NCBI GenBank assembly: GCA_023213395.1
Contig: CM041465.1
Coordinates: 56,551,741 to 56,615,740, forward strand
Origin: Cycas panzhihuaensis
Lineage: Eukaryota; Cycadophyta
Length of the DNA stretch: 64,000 nt
Reading direction: 5' to 3'
Shown: one piece after another, positions 46,705-59,445 of the stretch
Layout of the letters: every line of letters starts with the position of its first letter
How positions within the stretch are numbered: the first letter of the stretch is position 1
The notes under the pieces: model-generated
Seen by the model: only the letters and a program-made list of their open reading frames with translations
Told to the model about the DNA's origin: nothing
Database searches by the model: none
Position numbers and translations under genes: made by a program

Positions 46705-49262
46705 TCATTTTCACCAGCTCTCGTGAGAAACCAGAGCCATTTCCTTACACAGCAGAGTGCCGCCCAACTTTGGAGGCACGCGAGGAGAGATCAGACAGTT
46801 GGATCAGGGAGCGGAGAGAGCCAGCGGGATCGTTAGGACGAGATGGCGACAGCGAGACCGGATCCAGTGAGTGGATATCACTAAACCTAACCCATTTTAG
46901 AGCTTTAATTTCATTGGTTTCTTATAGTTTTGTATGATTTTAGTACCCCATTATAGGCAATTAGAGTTTGAATTAGACCCAGAAAGAAGCGGGGACCTGG
47001 GCATTAGAGAGCCTTGGTCCCGGTGGGCCCCACGGGGACCACTAGAAGAATTTTTTTTTTATTTTTCAGGGTAGGAATCCCTCCTTTTGGGGGGTCACCA
47101 TTCATCTTGCAGAAGATTGAGCGTCGCCGATCATTGTCGTAGGGCCCGAATCATCGCGGGACCCGAGCTTAACTTAGTGGTACCACTAAGTTTAGCGCGG
47201 TACGAAGGCAGAAAAGGAGAAAAAATGACAGGGAGGGCCAAAAGGGCCCCAAATCTCAGACAAAGAGAGTTGAGAGAGAGTCATGAGTGCTGATAACCGA
47301 CATAAGGCTGACTTTGATTGTTTTTTATGTGGACAGGCTGCCATCACGGTGGATAACCACGAGAATATAGGTATGGCTATGCTAAGCTATATGGAGGTGG
47401 CGTCCTAAGAGGACAAGGAGACCCTACGGAGGTACAGCCTATACAAGGCCCTAAAGACACCTCAATATGCATCAGATCAGAGGTTATTGGTTGACATTGC
47501 ATCCCACTGAGACAGGAGGAGACATGTATTCTACCTACCTCAGGTAGGTGATGTGATGGTTACGCCGAGAGACATCTGGCAGATACTGGGAGTACCAGCG
47601 ACTGGGAGGACGGTAACACTAGGGACGCTGCCTAACACTGAGGTAGCACATAGAGAGGTAGCCCTGTTCTTCATAGGGGCTAATAGGTAGAAGTGGAGGG
47701 GAGCTCCCCTCCAGACTATGCTGATGTCCAGAGTTCCTCGGGTGAGGAAGTTGATTGTATTATGCATTCTATTTTGGATTTCCTGGAAGCATAACTATAA
47801 GGAGATACCGGGTGGCTGGTTGGATGCAGTACGTTGCTGTGAAGCCGACGAGAGGATGGATTGGGCCATCTTGATAGTGGCGAACCTCGTCACATAGTTG
47901 GACACTATCAGGACGACTGACAGGGGAGGACTATCATATAGCACACTGCTATAGTGCTAGTTCTTTAATCATTTTGTGGCAGTGGCACTAGTAGGGGGAC
48001 TACAGCCCATAACAGAGTGGGCCCCAATGGTCCACAGGTGGCAGACTCGGCTGAGAGGGACAGAGGACCAGGCCCACATCCAGTGGTTAGTGGAGGCGAC
48101 ATCGCTGGACCTCCTCACCCTATCAGACTACATAGCAGAGCCATACAGGACGGTGAGGTGGGACAGTGATGACGAGGCAGGCAGAGTAGGAGCACCCACA
48201 AATGATGATGATGATGATGACAGTAATGATGGGGATGATGGAGGAGATGGGGCTGACCCGTCATGACTTGCGGAGGAGGCAGGTCCTTCAGGGATGGCAG
48301 GAGGAGCAGAGGGTCCATCCGGGGCTACCGGAGGAGAGGCAGGCCCATTAGGATTGCCAAATGAGAGCAGGAGGCCAGTGACCAGGGCCCGCAGGCTATG
48401 GATCATGAGGGGATCTGGAGGGACGAGAGTTGAGCTGGTCCCTACGAGGAAGGAGGCCCAGGTAGAGGAGGTGCCCAAGGATGAGGCACCCGCAGCTGGC
48501 GGAGAGCCAGGAGGGGAGGACGTCGCACGAGCAGAGGAGCCGGCGGCCATAGCAGGTAAGACCGAACTATTTCTCAAGTCGTTTAGCATCCAGATAGATA
48601 TTTGTTTTGATTTGATCATAGTATGTAGTGGGATATATACTAACTCATGGCATGTCACATTGGCAGGTGTAGCAGAGGTCTGGAGACTAGTAGAGGCTAT
48701 GGTGAGGGAGATATTCCCTCAGGTTTATGCACAAGGGCAACCGCCCATCTAGGCAGGGGATGTGCCTAGATCGGCAGGCACCCACATGGAGGCATTCACC
48801 CTGTTGGTAAGGGTGAGAGACATCTGGGCTACAGAGTCCTAGGAGCACATTACATTCAGGGGACAGCTGCAGCGAGAACTGGATGAGGTGAGGCGCGAGA
48901 GTGATAAGCTATGCAGATGGGTCTAGGCCCTAAAGGCACTGGGAGGAGCAGGCAGAGATGTCGAGACCAGAGTCTAGATAGCGGTACTAGAGGAGCACCT
49001 CAGAGTGATAGAGGAGAGACTCCGAGGATAGAGGGATCGTATCCAAGCCTGATATGATCAGCTGGTGGCCTAGATGATGTCGATGTCGAGCCAGAGTAAG
49101 ACATATACCCACACAGCGGCAATGACCCTGAGACAACCACGGGATGAAGGGAACAAGGCAGGGAGCTCACGGAGGCCTAGAAGGAGCCTCGGGGGGATGT
49201 GGTCCCGATGAGAGGGATCACATAGACCAGGAGATGGTACCCCAAGAGCAGGGCAACAGTAG
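46705..49262 (+). pseudogene. Antisense gene of element B, mobile-domain-like
   Basis: Predicted exon 1 about 46705-46866, ATG at 46843, eight codons ending CCA before donor GTGAGT; intron 46867-47336 (acceptor TGTGGACAG); exon 2 47337-48555 (donor CAGGTAAG); intron 48556-48666 (acceptor TTGGCAG); exon 3 48667-49262, stop TAG. The phase is kept across intron 1. The C-terminal part of exon 2 is open for 96 codons (47976-48266) with an Asp tract of about six residues; exon 3 begins EVWRLVEAMVREIFPQVY. Stops, including one early in exon 2 (VAS-stop), inactivate it. Confidence 0.6.
47167..47196. repeat. 30-nt near-perfect palindrome in antisense intron 1, copy B
   Basis: GCTTAACTTAGTGGTACC followed by ACTAAGTTTAGC; one mismatched pair only. 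Same position in the intron as in A and C. Confidence 0.7.
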
Positions 49263-49800
49263 AGTAGGGGATGTATATATGATTTTAACTAGAAAGCACG
49301 GGCCTCCAGGGGGTCATATATAGAGTCATATGATTGTACCCCCCCTGCAAGGACACCGACTTCCCATATGTATGATGTAACATATGATTTTTGGATGTAT
49401 ATATATATACGGGGTAATTGGAACCCTATTTTGATATGAAATGGTGTATATCATGTGTGGATGATATGTATGTTTATTCTATATGTTGTAAATATTAAGT
49501 TGTGAATATTTTATTGTATGATGCATGCATTTCCTTCCATGTATGGCTATATGTCTAATAGGAGCACACACACCCATCATGAGTGGAGATGACAGAGAGG
49601 TACGAGGTTAGAGGATAGAGCAACATACACGTCCATGGAGGAGCATAGCGGAATATGCGAAGGAAACAACAATAGGAGAGAGGAGTGATGATACTCCAAA
49701 GCGTCGTCCTAATTGGGGACTACCCAAGTAGGAAGACAATAGTTCCCGAGAGGATACAGGAACACAGGTTCCGCGGAAGGAACTAGAAAGAAGAAGAAGA
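49263..49800. other. Spacer downstream of antisense gene, copy B
   Basis: No gene. Homologous to 63059-63630, with a short TA stretch at 49398-49408. Probably 3' untranslated sequence of the convergent units. Confidence 0.4.
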
Positions 49801-49802
49801 AG

Positions 49803-49859
49803 CCACCTTAAATTGCCATTCTACCCATGGTTGGGAAGAATGGGGACAACCTAAGATGG
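49803..49859. repeat. Conserved hairpin between pol and antisense gene, copy B
   Basis: The inner arms CCATTCT and AGAATGG pair perfectly, the outer arms CCACCTTAAATTG and CAACCTAAGATGG pair imperfectly. Counterpart of 10520-10576 and 63634-63689. Confidence 0.55.
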
Positions 49860-49904
49860 TAGTTTAGGCTCATTTCAGAACAGGGCGAAGGGATCAATGA
49901 AAGA

Positions 49905-51113
49905 TCATACGTAGAACTTCTTAAGGAATTTCTCATTAATAGCTTTCTCAAATTCAAGCCCTTCTAGGGTGGCTATCCTATAGGCACCATTACCAAGGGA
50001 TTTGATAATGACGAAAGGACCAACCCATCGGGGTTTGAACTTGGTCAAACGGTCATGGAGATACTCGACCTTGAGGACGTGGTCCCTAGGGAACAAAGGA
50101 TGAGAATAAGGATGTTTATCATAGGTCCTTTGTGAGCGAGCTTCGGATGCCAGGTTAGCCTGATAAGAAGCTAAGCGTCTCTCATCCAAAGCCTCGAGAT
50201 CTAGAAGGCGAGCCTGACAAATCAACTCCTCATCGATGAGACCTCGAAGGGAGACACGAAAAGAAGGAATCTCCACCTCCAGCGAGAGTACCGCCTCGGT
50301 ACTGTAAACTAGGGAGAATAGAGTCATTTCTGTGGTAAAATGGATAGAGGTGCGATAAGCCCACAAAGCAGAGGGCAACTGAAGGTGCCAATCCTTTTGG
50401 GACTGAGCAATGATTTTCTTTAGGATATTAATGAGAGTCTTATTGAAAGAATCCACTTGGCCATTTGCCTAGAGGTAGTAAAGAGGAGAAGTTTTGTGAG
50501 ATATCTTGAACTTCTCGCAAAGCTCATCCATCTCCTTATTACAAAAAGGGGTTCCATTATCAGTTATTAGGACGTCCGGAATCCTGAAACGATAAATGAT
50601 ATACTAGTAAACAAATGTGGTTATCGTTTTACCAGGAGTAGTGATCAAGGAGATGGCCTCTGCCTATTTAGTGAAATACTCTGTGGCAGTCAAGATAAAC
50701 TTGTGCTACAATGACGAAGATGGGGAGATAGCCCTGATGAGGTCTAGTCCCCACTGACCGAAAGGCCATGGTGAAATAATAGGGTGCAGGGCCTCGGAAG
50801 ACACACGGGAGATGTTGGCATGTTCCTGACATCGCCGACATCTCAGAGCAAAGGCATGAGCATCCTTGAAAAGGGACAGCCAGAAATAGCCCATGTAAAG
50901 GATCCTCTGAGCCATAGACTGGCCCCCAAAATGACCTCCACAAATACCATGGTGGCATTCGCGGAGTACTTGGTCAGCTTCATCAGTAGTGACGCAGCGG
51001 AGGAGGATCCCATCAAAGGACCTCTTGTATAATACCTCGTCCATGAGGAGGTATTGCCTAGCAGAAGTCTAGATGTGAGATCTAACTTTACTACTAGCAT
51101 CGGGGCAGTATTG
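49905..51113 (-). pseudogene. Integrase of element B
   Basis: - strand: zinc-binding ECHHGICGGHFGG and CRRCQEHA (about 50960-50820), GLDLIRAIS with the first Asp (about 50745), LITDNGTPF with the second (about 50563), and NGQVDSFNK where the catalytic Glu is Asp (GAT, 50453-50451). The last 183 codons (50456-49905) are open, ending GPFVIIKSLGNGAYRIATL and a Lys-rich tail. Stops occur near 51115, 50705 and 50476. Confidence 0.82.
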
Positions 51114-51680
51114 CTATTGTGTGAGATACCACACTATATCACCATACCACTCATTATTAATGAGTAGATGGGGAGAGATGCCCTGAATCGTCAGGATAGA
51201 CTCATCAAGGAGAGAATCGTTGACGGGGGCACCAAAGGAGTTAAGGATAGGGGCATCTGCGAGTTGCTCAGCCACTACCATTCCCTTCTTTGATTTCCGG
51301 TTGACGATATGGAGGTCAAATTCTTGAAGCAAGATGGCCCACCGATCGGCCCTACCCGTCAAATCTGAACGAGTGAGCAAGTATCGCAAGGGATCGGATT
51401 GAATGATCACCTTGGTGGTGTTGCCAAGCAAGTAGTGTCTAAACTTCTTGGTCGCATGGACCAAGGAGAGGCACTCCTTCTCGACAGGAGAATAGTTAAG
51501 CTCAACAGCCATGAGAGTGTGGCTGATGAAGTATATAGCTCTCTCGGTTTCTAAGTCATCCTCCTGAGCTAACATAGCGCCCAAGGATTCGTCAGTCGCC
51601 GAGGTGTACAGGACGAAGGGCCTATCGAATCGAGGAGGTGTTATCGTAGGACCGGAAGCGAGGGCTTCCTTGAGTCCTTC
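51114..51680 (-). pseudogene. Ty3/gypsy RNase H of element B
   Basis: C-terminal part of the long open frame 52139-51114. DRPFVLYTSATDES carries the first Asp; AIYFISHTL, SPVEKECLSLV, FRHYLLGNTTK and IIQSDPLRYLL follow. The tail VVAEQLADAP ends the domain, and a further ~50 residues lead toward the INT zinc-binding region with no second RNase H between. Confidence 0.8.
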
Positions 51681-52600
51681 AAAGGCCTTTTGGGTCTTGT
51701 CAGACCAGGCAAAAGGAGCTCCCTTCTTCAATAGGTTTGTGAGGGATTTAGCGCTTATAGTAAAGTCCACTAAGAAGCGCCTGAGAAAATCGAGCCTTCC
51801 TAGAAACGACTTAATCTGTCGTTGGGTTCTAAGTAGCAGCATGTCAAGGATTGCCCTAACCTTGTCAGGATCAATCTGAATTCCTTGTTTAGACATAAGG
51901 AAACCAAGGAGTTTACCCGAGGTAACGGCAAACATACACTTGAGCGGATTTAGACTGATGTGATACTTACGGCATCGTGAGAAGATGGCACGCAAGTCAA
52001 ATGGATGATGGGTACTGACACAGGAGAGACCTATCATATCATCCATAAAGACCTCCAATGTGTTATCAATGAGGTCATAGAAGATGAAATGCATGGCTCT
52101 TTGGTAAGTAGCACCTGTATTCTTAAGGCCAAAGGGCATTGCCTTGTAGGCAAAGGTACCCCAAGGTGTAGTGAAGGTCGTCTTGTGGCGGTCTTCAAGA
52201 GAAATCTAAATTTGGTTATAGCCAGAGAATCCGTCCATTAGAGACATAACTTTAAATCTAGCCATGCGATCAATAATTTGATTGATAAAGAAGAGTGGGA
52301 AGTTGCCCTTAGGACAAGCATTATTGATGTTGTGGAAATTGATACATATATGAATTGCCCCGTTCTTTTTAGTAATGGGGACAATATTAGAGACCCATTT
52401 AGGGTAATCAATGGAAGTAATAAGCCTAGCATCCAGAAGCTTCTCAACCTCCATCTTGACGGTGACTAAGAGCTTTGGGTAAAGGGGACGTTGCTTCTGG
52501 TGCATAGGGTAGGCGCCAAGAATGGTGGTGAGATTATAAGTGACAATGGAGGGGTCAATTCCCTTCATGTCAGTATAATCCCACATGAAGATGTACCGAC
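51681..52600 (-). pseudogene. Reverse transcriptase of element B
   Basis: The N-terminal half is in frame 53108-52206 (segments MKGIDPSIVT, PKWVSNIVP, MSLMDGFSGYNQI) and ends at TAG (52208-52206). The C-terminal half is in frame 52139-51114 with AMPFGLKNTGATYQR region and EVFMDDMIG (FMDD, 52049-52038). The first half of the catalytic triad (LMDG) and the two Asp of FMDD are kept, so the stop is the main lesion. The stop codon position is the same as in A. Confidence 0.85.
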
Positions 52601-53405
52601 ACTCCTGGAACAAAAGGGAGTACTCCCTTACCTGATCAGGAGAACATTCAAACCTGACCTTAATGACCTTGCCGGGGGCCAAGACTATGTCTTGAGTTGC
52701 CCCCATGCATATGGTATTGCCCTCCTTGAAGTGGAGAGGAGCAAGGTCAACAAGAGGAGGTGGAATAGGAGACGGGATCAGATCGGCGAGTGTGGATCCA
52801 ATCGCAAGGATCTTCTGGTGACCAAGCCTATGGTGGCTAGAAGGTAAGTTAGGCACAAAGCCCGCTAGGTGCTCAAGTAGGGCTTCATCATCCTCGAAGT
52901 AATCCACCCCATGGATGACCTTACTTCGAGTAGAGGAAGTACTAGAGGGAGTGGATGCAACAGGACCGTGATGGTCGTCGGGTTTCTCAACTTCCTCATG
53001 AGACTCTGAAGGAGAGTCAAAAAGAGGCTCCTCGGAAGGAGCAAAAGGCAGTTCTTTAAAGCCATCGCCTATGGGTGGTGATGAGGAAGAAGAACTGATG
53101 ATGGGCAAGTCAACACGAGCGATAACATGTGATATGCTGGAGTGGCTAGCCTCACTAATAAAAGAGGTTCTAAACAGGGATCTAAAACGAGACGGGTGTG
53201 ACCTACTGGTGCGGAGGAAAGAGACGGGGTGAAGATAATCTTCATCCTCATCATGTGACTCATTATCACTAAACGAAGCAAGGTACCCATAGCTCCCAAT
53301 GCCAATAGGGGCAAACCGCGTGAGACTAGGGGAAGAAGATGCAGGATCTTCTTCAGATGGGTTAGGTATACCAATAGAACAAGCCGAGGCATGTGTAGAA
53401 GGACC
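52601..53405 (-). pseudogene. Protease-RT linker of element B
   Basis: Ser/Pro/acid-rich segment without a domain, partly in open frame 53108-52206. Begins after a TGA (53408-53406) that is CGA in A. Confidence 0.6.
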
Positions 53406-54053
53406 TCAGTTTGCTGAATTGGTAGAACGAGTTTGTTTGGTGAGTGGGCGTTCACGAGGAATCACTCTCATCTGCCTATCATAGACAAATTTAAGTTGTC
53501 CCCAAAGAGTCGAGCACACGGCTCCTATTTGGTCGAGCCATGGACGACCTAGAAGGAGGTTGTAGTCGACGTCAATGTCAAGGACTACAACATTAGCAAG
53601 AACAGTCTTGCCCTCAAGGGTGAGCGAAATCGTGACAGACCCCAAAGGGGTCTTCTCGCTACCATCATAACCTTGGCATCGCCATGGAACAGGCTCTAAG
53701 GTAGAGATACCAAGCTCTTGCATGACCCGCAAGGGCATGGCGTTCACAGAAGAACCATTGTCAACAATAGTCCTTCGAAGGGTACAATCAAGTGTATCGA
53801 TAGTGATAGTGAATGGGAAGTTCCATTGACGTTCCCTTTTACTGGTGGGAGGAAGGTCCTTAAGATCAAACGAAATAACGGGTCCGTGACTTTGGGTGAT
53901 GTCCAAAGCGTGGATAGGCATATCATTTGATCCTAAAGCTTCCAGGAGGAGGGCCCACTGCTCGGGATAACTCCTCAAGATGTCCATCAAGGACATTCCT
54001 GCGGCAACAATATGAAGCTTGTCCACGATGAAGAAGGGCTTACCCTTTGGCAA
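53406..54053 (-). pseudogene. Aspartic protease of element B
   Basis: 215 open codons: KGKPFFIVDKLHIVAAGM, then RRTIVDNGSSVNAMPLRVM (active-site D-N-G) and VDYNLLLGRPWLDQIG, with the spacing of a retropepsin of the Tat group. This domain looks undamaged, but it is in a broken polyprotein. Confidence 0.78.
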
Positions 54054-54059
54054 TAGGCT

Positions 54060-56611
54060 GGGTAAGTGCCCTTCAAAAATCGTAACGACCCGAGCACACG
54101 AGGTATTTCCAGAGGAGGGTTCTCCAGAAACGGGTCAAAAGGAGCAGAAGAAGAAGCACCTGCTGCTTCCTTGGCGGCCTGAGACCGCGTAAGGGCAAAA
54201 GAAGGAGTTGCCTCAAGCAACTGGATCACCTTCTTCCCCTTATTCTGGGGCTGCGAAGGTGATGGGGTACGACGGCTAGGGGAATGAGAGGAAGAGGACA
54301 AGTCCCAGGTACCCTTCCCTTTGTCTCGGGAAAGACAGGAATTAGGCGATCTTCCTCTGTTCTAGTTATTCTTAGTTTGGGTATTACGATCGCGTTCCCC
54401 ATGTTTAGGGAACGGATCCTTGTAAACTGGTTAGTCCAAATTAGGCCTTGAGGCCCGTTTAGGGGAAGAGTCACATTGGGGGGCATCCTTAGGATACTGA
54501 GCCCTGCAATGTGAGTCATTGTGAAAGTACTCCCTATGAATGGAGCACCACTTCTTCTCGAGCGGGGGATCTGACCTTCTCGATTGAGAGGACTGGGCAT
54601 TTCCATTCCTGGGGAGGGGAGCTTGAGTTGTTTGTTAGACTTGTTTATTAGATGTAGGGGATGAAGGAGCCTAAAGCTTGAGCTCCTTCATCATACACTC
54701 AAATGAGCGTATGGATGATGTAAGAGGGTTTAAGGTCCTCTCAGTCAGATGAGAGGAAGACTAGGTAGGTTGTGAAGGTTTGGTATCTTTAGTTGAAGGT
54801 GGCGCCTCACGTCGCTGTGAGGGCTTAAGAGGTTTCTTAAGACTGGCTTGGATCTCAATAGCCTCCAATGCCAAACACTTAGCGATCACAGAGTCGCATG
54901 TGGTTGCCCCTATTTTAAGGACTTCCACATGCACTTCGGGATGAAGTGCATTGACGAAGAGATCTCGCTTCAACTCCTTAAGTAATGTTGCCTTAGTGGA
55001 GTGAAGCAAGTCATGAAATCGCTGCACAAAGTCACGATTCATTTCATCGTGACCTTGTTTAAGCGACAAAAGGGATTTCATGTCGCTTTCGAATAGACGG
55101 GCCACATCAAAGTAGTTGATAAACTCGTCCACCAATTGATGGAATAAATAGATGGAGTGAGTAGGGAGATGGTAAAACCACTTAAGGGCGTCACCCTGCA
55201 AAGATCGCAGGAATAATTTCATTAAAATATGGTTGTAAGCCTAGTAATCGATGTATGCCATAGAAAAGCTATGCACATGCTCCGCTGGATCTTGCAACGA
55301 AGTTCCGTCGAATCTAGGAACTTCAGGGGGATGAGGCGGCAGATTGGTTCTTAATGCTTCAACAGACAAAGGTATTGACCTATAGTCCATGAAGGGGTGT
55401 GCCCTTGCCTGGACCGTAGGGTCAACGAATGACGTTGTAGGTAACGAGCAAGGAGCGGATGGGGGTGGCACACCCATCCCTCCTTGAGGAAACGCCCCCT
55501 ACTAAGAGGGGACTTGAGGATAAGTGCCTTGAAAGGGAGTTGGGTTCCCTTGTGAAGGCACGGCAAAAGGAATTGTATTAGATGATGGAAAAGATGGATG
55601 CAGAACTAGGTTTTGCCCATATGGACCACCTGTGGGTGGGGCAACCCCATATGGGTGTAGTGGATCCACTTCATAAGCTGGGAGATGGCTTCCTCTACTC
55701 TGCCCCTAAGGTTAAGAAGTATACCCTAGGGGAACGTAAAAGGAAGCACCAATGTGTTGGTTTTGAGGGTGTGTAGGAGCGGGTCCTATATGACTGATAG
55801 CTAAAGGGTTAGTAGGACTGGCAGGCCTACTAGGAAAGGTATGTGCCACATTAGGGGATGGCACATTAGTTTGGCTAGGGACGGGTATGCTTACCTTCAA
55901 CTGAGGGCAAGACATACCGCAGGAAGATCCTGAAACGCTAGGACCTTGGTGAGGAATAAAAGGTACAATATATGCCCCCACTATAAGAATAGGAAAGGAG
56001 CGGGACATATGCGTAGTCACAAAGGGATTAGTTGTCACAGGAAGAGTAGATGAGGATGAAGCTTGCGGGGAAGGAGCAGAAGAAGAAGAGGCTCCTCCAT
56101 GAAGAGCTTCCTCAAACTATCCAGGACATGGTTGGAAGCATGTTATGTGGTGACACTCATTGAGAGCTTCAACTACATCGATAGGAGAGGTTCCTACATA
56201 CTCGTAAGAGGTAGTTGGGACCTCGAACGAAGTAGATCCCTCGGGACGCTCCTCATAAGAGTCACCGATTAAGTGGTAAGTCTCAAGAGGAATGGATCCT
56301 TCTACTGCATTGGTAGAGGGATGGATGTTGAGCAGGTGATGTTGGTCACTCGAGTAGTAAAGGGGGTCATCACTCTCTTAGGTAGACCCCGGAATAGAGG
56401 AAGGAAAATCTTGGGTTTCCAAAGTTGAGGTGTGGTAGGCCCAATTAGAAGAGTATCCCTTCATAGTCAAATCGAAATCTGACAAAGGAAGAGGGCGATA
56501 CTCAAGGTCTTCTAACAATGAAGGTAGACTGTGCAAGCAACGAGAAAAGTGTCGCATACAAGGCCAGCCAATAATGTTAGGAAAAGGAAAGGGCGATAAA
56601 GGCGCATACAT
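54060..56611 (-). pseudogene. gag: gag of element B
   Basis: Start ATG at 56611 (MYAPLSPFPFPNIIG), downstream of the PBS by ~100 nt. Ser/Pro-rich N-terminal region, then the gag core in 55222-54761 (153 codons: GDALKWFYHLP, FINYFDVARLFE, EVHVEVLKIGATTCDSVI). Zinc-knuckle-like KKWCSIHREYFHNDSHC (about 54553-54505), a C-x2-H type seen in Tat Gag proteins. Basic Ser/Arg-rich tail. Several frameshifts and stops. Confidence 0.78.
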
Positions 56612-56710
56612 TAGGGACTACCCAACGAAGAGATCGAAGTAGGAAAAAGACTACAAAAAGGTAGCAAAACCAACAAAAGAGAGCGGAAACTAACTCCTCA
56701 TCGGGCAAAT

Positions 56711-56729
56711 TCCCAAAGATAGTCGCCAA
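56711..56729 (-). other. Primer-binding site of element B
   Basis: - strand TTGGCGACTATCTTTGGGA immediately after LTR terminus CCCA (56730). Confidence 0.6.
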
Positions 56730-59445
56730 TGGGACGCGTCTCACGGATAGCTACCTAACTAAGTAGGAATGGTATGAGCGGTCAATTGTATGATTAAGAA
56801 AAGGACCTACAAGTAGGGTAAATACCACGCAAGGCGCCCCTTGCGCCGGAGCGCGAGTTCGGGACTTGCAAATGGAGTATAACTACCAGGGAGTGGTCCC
56901 TTTGCTTCGAACAAGAGGAGAGGAGACGTAGGGTTAGCCTGGGTTGACCTAAGGGAAGGATCCTCCCACCCTTGGATGGCCAGAAGGGAAAGGAGAGAAC
57001 CCTTCGGGGGTTTCCCTAAGGCGACGGGAAATAAGGAAGGGTAGGCAAGTAGATGGCCTACGGATGGGGTCACTTCGGTTATCCAGCTAAGTGGAGAACT
57101 GAAAGAACATAAAGGGAATAACTCCAAAAAGGAGGTTATGGTATATGCGAGCAAACTAACTAAGTAAACAAATAATAGAGAGAGCAAAGTTTGCACGGTA
57201 AAAGAAGGGAAAAGGTGAGAGGGGAGGTTTCCTAAGACCTTTTCCTATGAGCAAAGAAAATGCAAGCGATAAAGTGAACAAAGTATGAATCAAAGCAAGG
57301 TTGATTTCCCTTATATTTCCAATGAGCTAATTACTACTATGTAAAAGAACTCAAAAGGAAAAGTTAATAGAGTGGAGCGAGAGCGTGTACTCAGAACAGA
57401 AGTGTGTCGTAATGGTGGCACTCCCAAGAGACACCCAAAGCTACTCCACAAGGCATGGTGGGCGTGAAGAGCCACGGTGGATTGGAACGAGGGGCTTCCT
57501 TACCTTTCCTAGAAAAAGTACTAAAGTACCAAACAACAGAAAGAAATGGACAAAGTGCTAGCAATGAATGAAGTACGAAAGTAAAGCATAAATAGAAGCA
57601 CTTACCTGTAAAAGAAGAAAGAGGACCGGATCAGTTGCACTTTCTAAATACCTACAAGTAAATGACAATGTCCCCCTTTCTAGAGAAAGGGTGCTAGCAT
57701 ACAATGGAAAGATCCTAACAACACATGTACATGCAAAGCAAATATAAACTTAAATATATATATATTAGTATCAATACAATGATGATAATATGTAAAGGAA
57801 TACGACCAAAGTAAATGGAAAGTAATCAGTAAGCCTTGGAGTGGCCCACCTCCCACAAAGAACAACCCCAATCTCCCCAAAACAACCATGAGGCAGTAAG
57901 GGTAAGGCTGAGAAAGATGGCTGGAAATAGTGGCAAAGAGAGTTAAAAAGAGCCAAAGAGGACCTACAAAGAAGTCAAAAGGCTGAAGAATAAACTGGGT
58001 TGCTAGGAAAGGAGTTGGGCAAAGGGCAAGTAGTTGGGGCTTACATGAGTTATCTGAATCAAAGCACAAGCCCTTAAACTAGCGCTGCAACATGTGACAG
58101 CGTTGATTTCAGCGGCTAAAGATGGCCTAACAAACCCGTGTTTGATTGCCAAGGGTAGCACGGGGCAAAAGGGAAGGTTTGGGGGGCTAAGAGCCACTTG
58201 AGGAGTGTCGAAGGTGGTACGGAATCCACCCAGCTCTTACCCAAACGCTATGCAACCCCTCTTTGCTGTTGCCTTGAGCAATAAACACAAGCAAGGAGGC
58301 ACTAATGATAAGAGTAAAACAGTCCAAAATAAAGGAAAAGCAACCTCCAAAAACCCAAGTAAGAGGACAAGCAAAATAGGGTATTAATTGAATAAGAAAG
58401 TAGCTTAAACTAATGAATACCTGAGAAGAGGAGGGGAGGCTCTTGCCTCAGTCAAGGGCTGCTAAAAAGAGGCTGAGAAATCAGCCCAGAAATTGTGGAA
58501 TAGCAAGTTTGAAACCCTGCTAATGGAGTTAGAGGAAAACACTTGCACTTAGAATGCTTGATGGTTGCCTAAGCAAGAATTCACTGAGATCTCTCCAAAG
58601 AGGCCCTCTCCAAGGCGTGTGAAGGGCTGGGAAGATGTCCTAGTTGTATCAAAGGAGAGTTGAGCACTGGAGGAGAGGTACAGGTCCTATAGCAGTAGTT
58701 GAGCAGTAGAGAATAGCATAGCACATGGCAGTTTTCTTGAGGAGCAATCTGAAAAATGAATAAAAGATCCTAAAAATGAGTTAAAGAAGACTTAAATACC
58801 CAGCCCAAACCCTAAAGCGAGCAATTAGGGCACAGCTGGTGGTGAGTCAAGTTGTGAGACATGTTGCAGTTTCGCAATAAATGCAAAATTTCTATGGTAA
58901 TTTTTTAAAAATAAGTATGGACAGTCATCCTGCCGCAAAATCCGCGGTACTGCAAAATTTATGGCGGTACCATAAAATTTGCAGCAATATTTACCTAGAG
59001 GTAAAATCTAGCCCGGATAGCTAGCCTGAGCTGTGGGCCAATGACAAAAAAGGCTAATAGGGGGCTAAGACACCTACCCAAGGGCAAACAAGCCAACAAA
59101 CGAGTCCAGAAGAGCAAAAATAGGATTCAAACGATGTGGCAAGTCAACCAAACAATGACGGGTCATCACACAGGTAGAGGTGGCACAAGCCAAGTGGATC
59201 TTGGACCGAGTAGGGCAGAATGTGGGAAGTGGAATGGCCACCAGCATGCCACACTCGCTGGGAATATGCCCCTGCTATAGTCGTCATAGGCTAAATAAGT
59301 GTAGACAAAGATAAAATCATCTACAAGGTCACAGCATGCAAACATACAAGCAAATACTCATCAAAAAAGAAAGCGATGATAAGGTGAGAAGCATACCTGT
59401 ACTTACCTGAGTTGATAATTCTGTATCCATTCCTGGAAGCTGAGA
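56730..59445 (-). repeat. LTR shared by elements B and C
   Basis: Acts as 5' LTR of B (PBS and gag follow) and as 3' LTR of C (second RNase H precedes). On the - strand it starts abruptly within the LTR at TTTCTCAGCTTCC, lacking the LTR start and polypurine tract. Telobox/TATA pair at 58791-58816; GGTACC-type repeats at 58935-58990. Ends ...GACGCGTCCCA. Confidence 0.75.
58791..58816 (-). promoter_or_regulatory. Telobox plus TATA box in LTR of B/C
   Basis: + strand CTTAAATA (58791-58798) and CCCAAACCCTAAA (58804-58816), as in the other LTRs. Confidence 0.6.

Larger units (their letters stand above)
42588..59445 (-). mobile_element. Tat-like Ty3/gypsy retrotransposon, copy B
   Basis: Same family and layout as A, on the - strand: 5' LTR (59445-56730), PBS, gag, protease, RT, RNase H, INT, antisense gene (+ strand), second RNase H, 3' LTR (45619-42588). 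Coding frames are better kept than in A (341 open codons through RT/RNase H, 183 through the INT end, 204 through the second RNase H). The 5' LTR lacks its own first ~200-300 nt and is joined to element C. Confidence 0.88.

Noticed and set aside
50784-51032. + strand open frame opposite the INT zinc-binding region, and its counterpart 9654-9166
   Set aside because: Conserved only because INT is conserved on the other strand.
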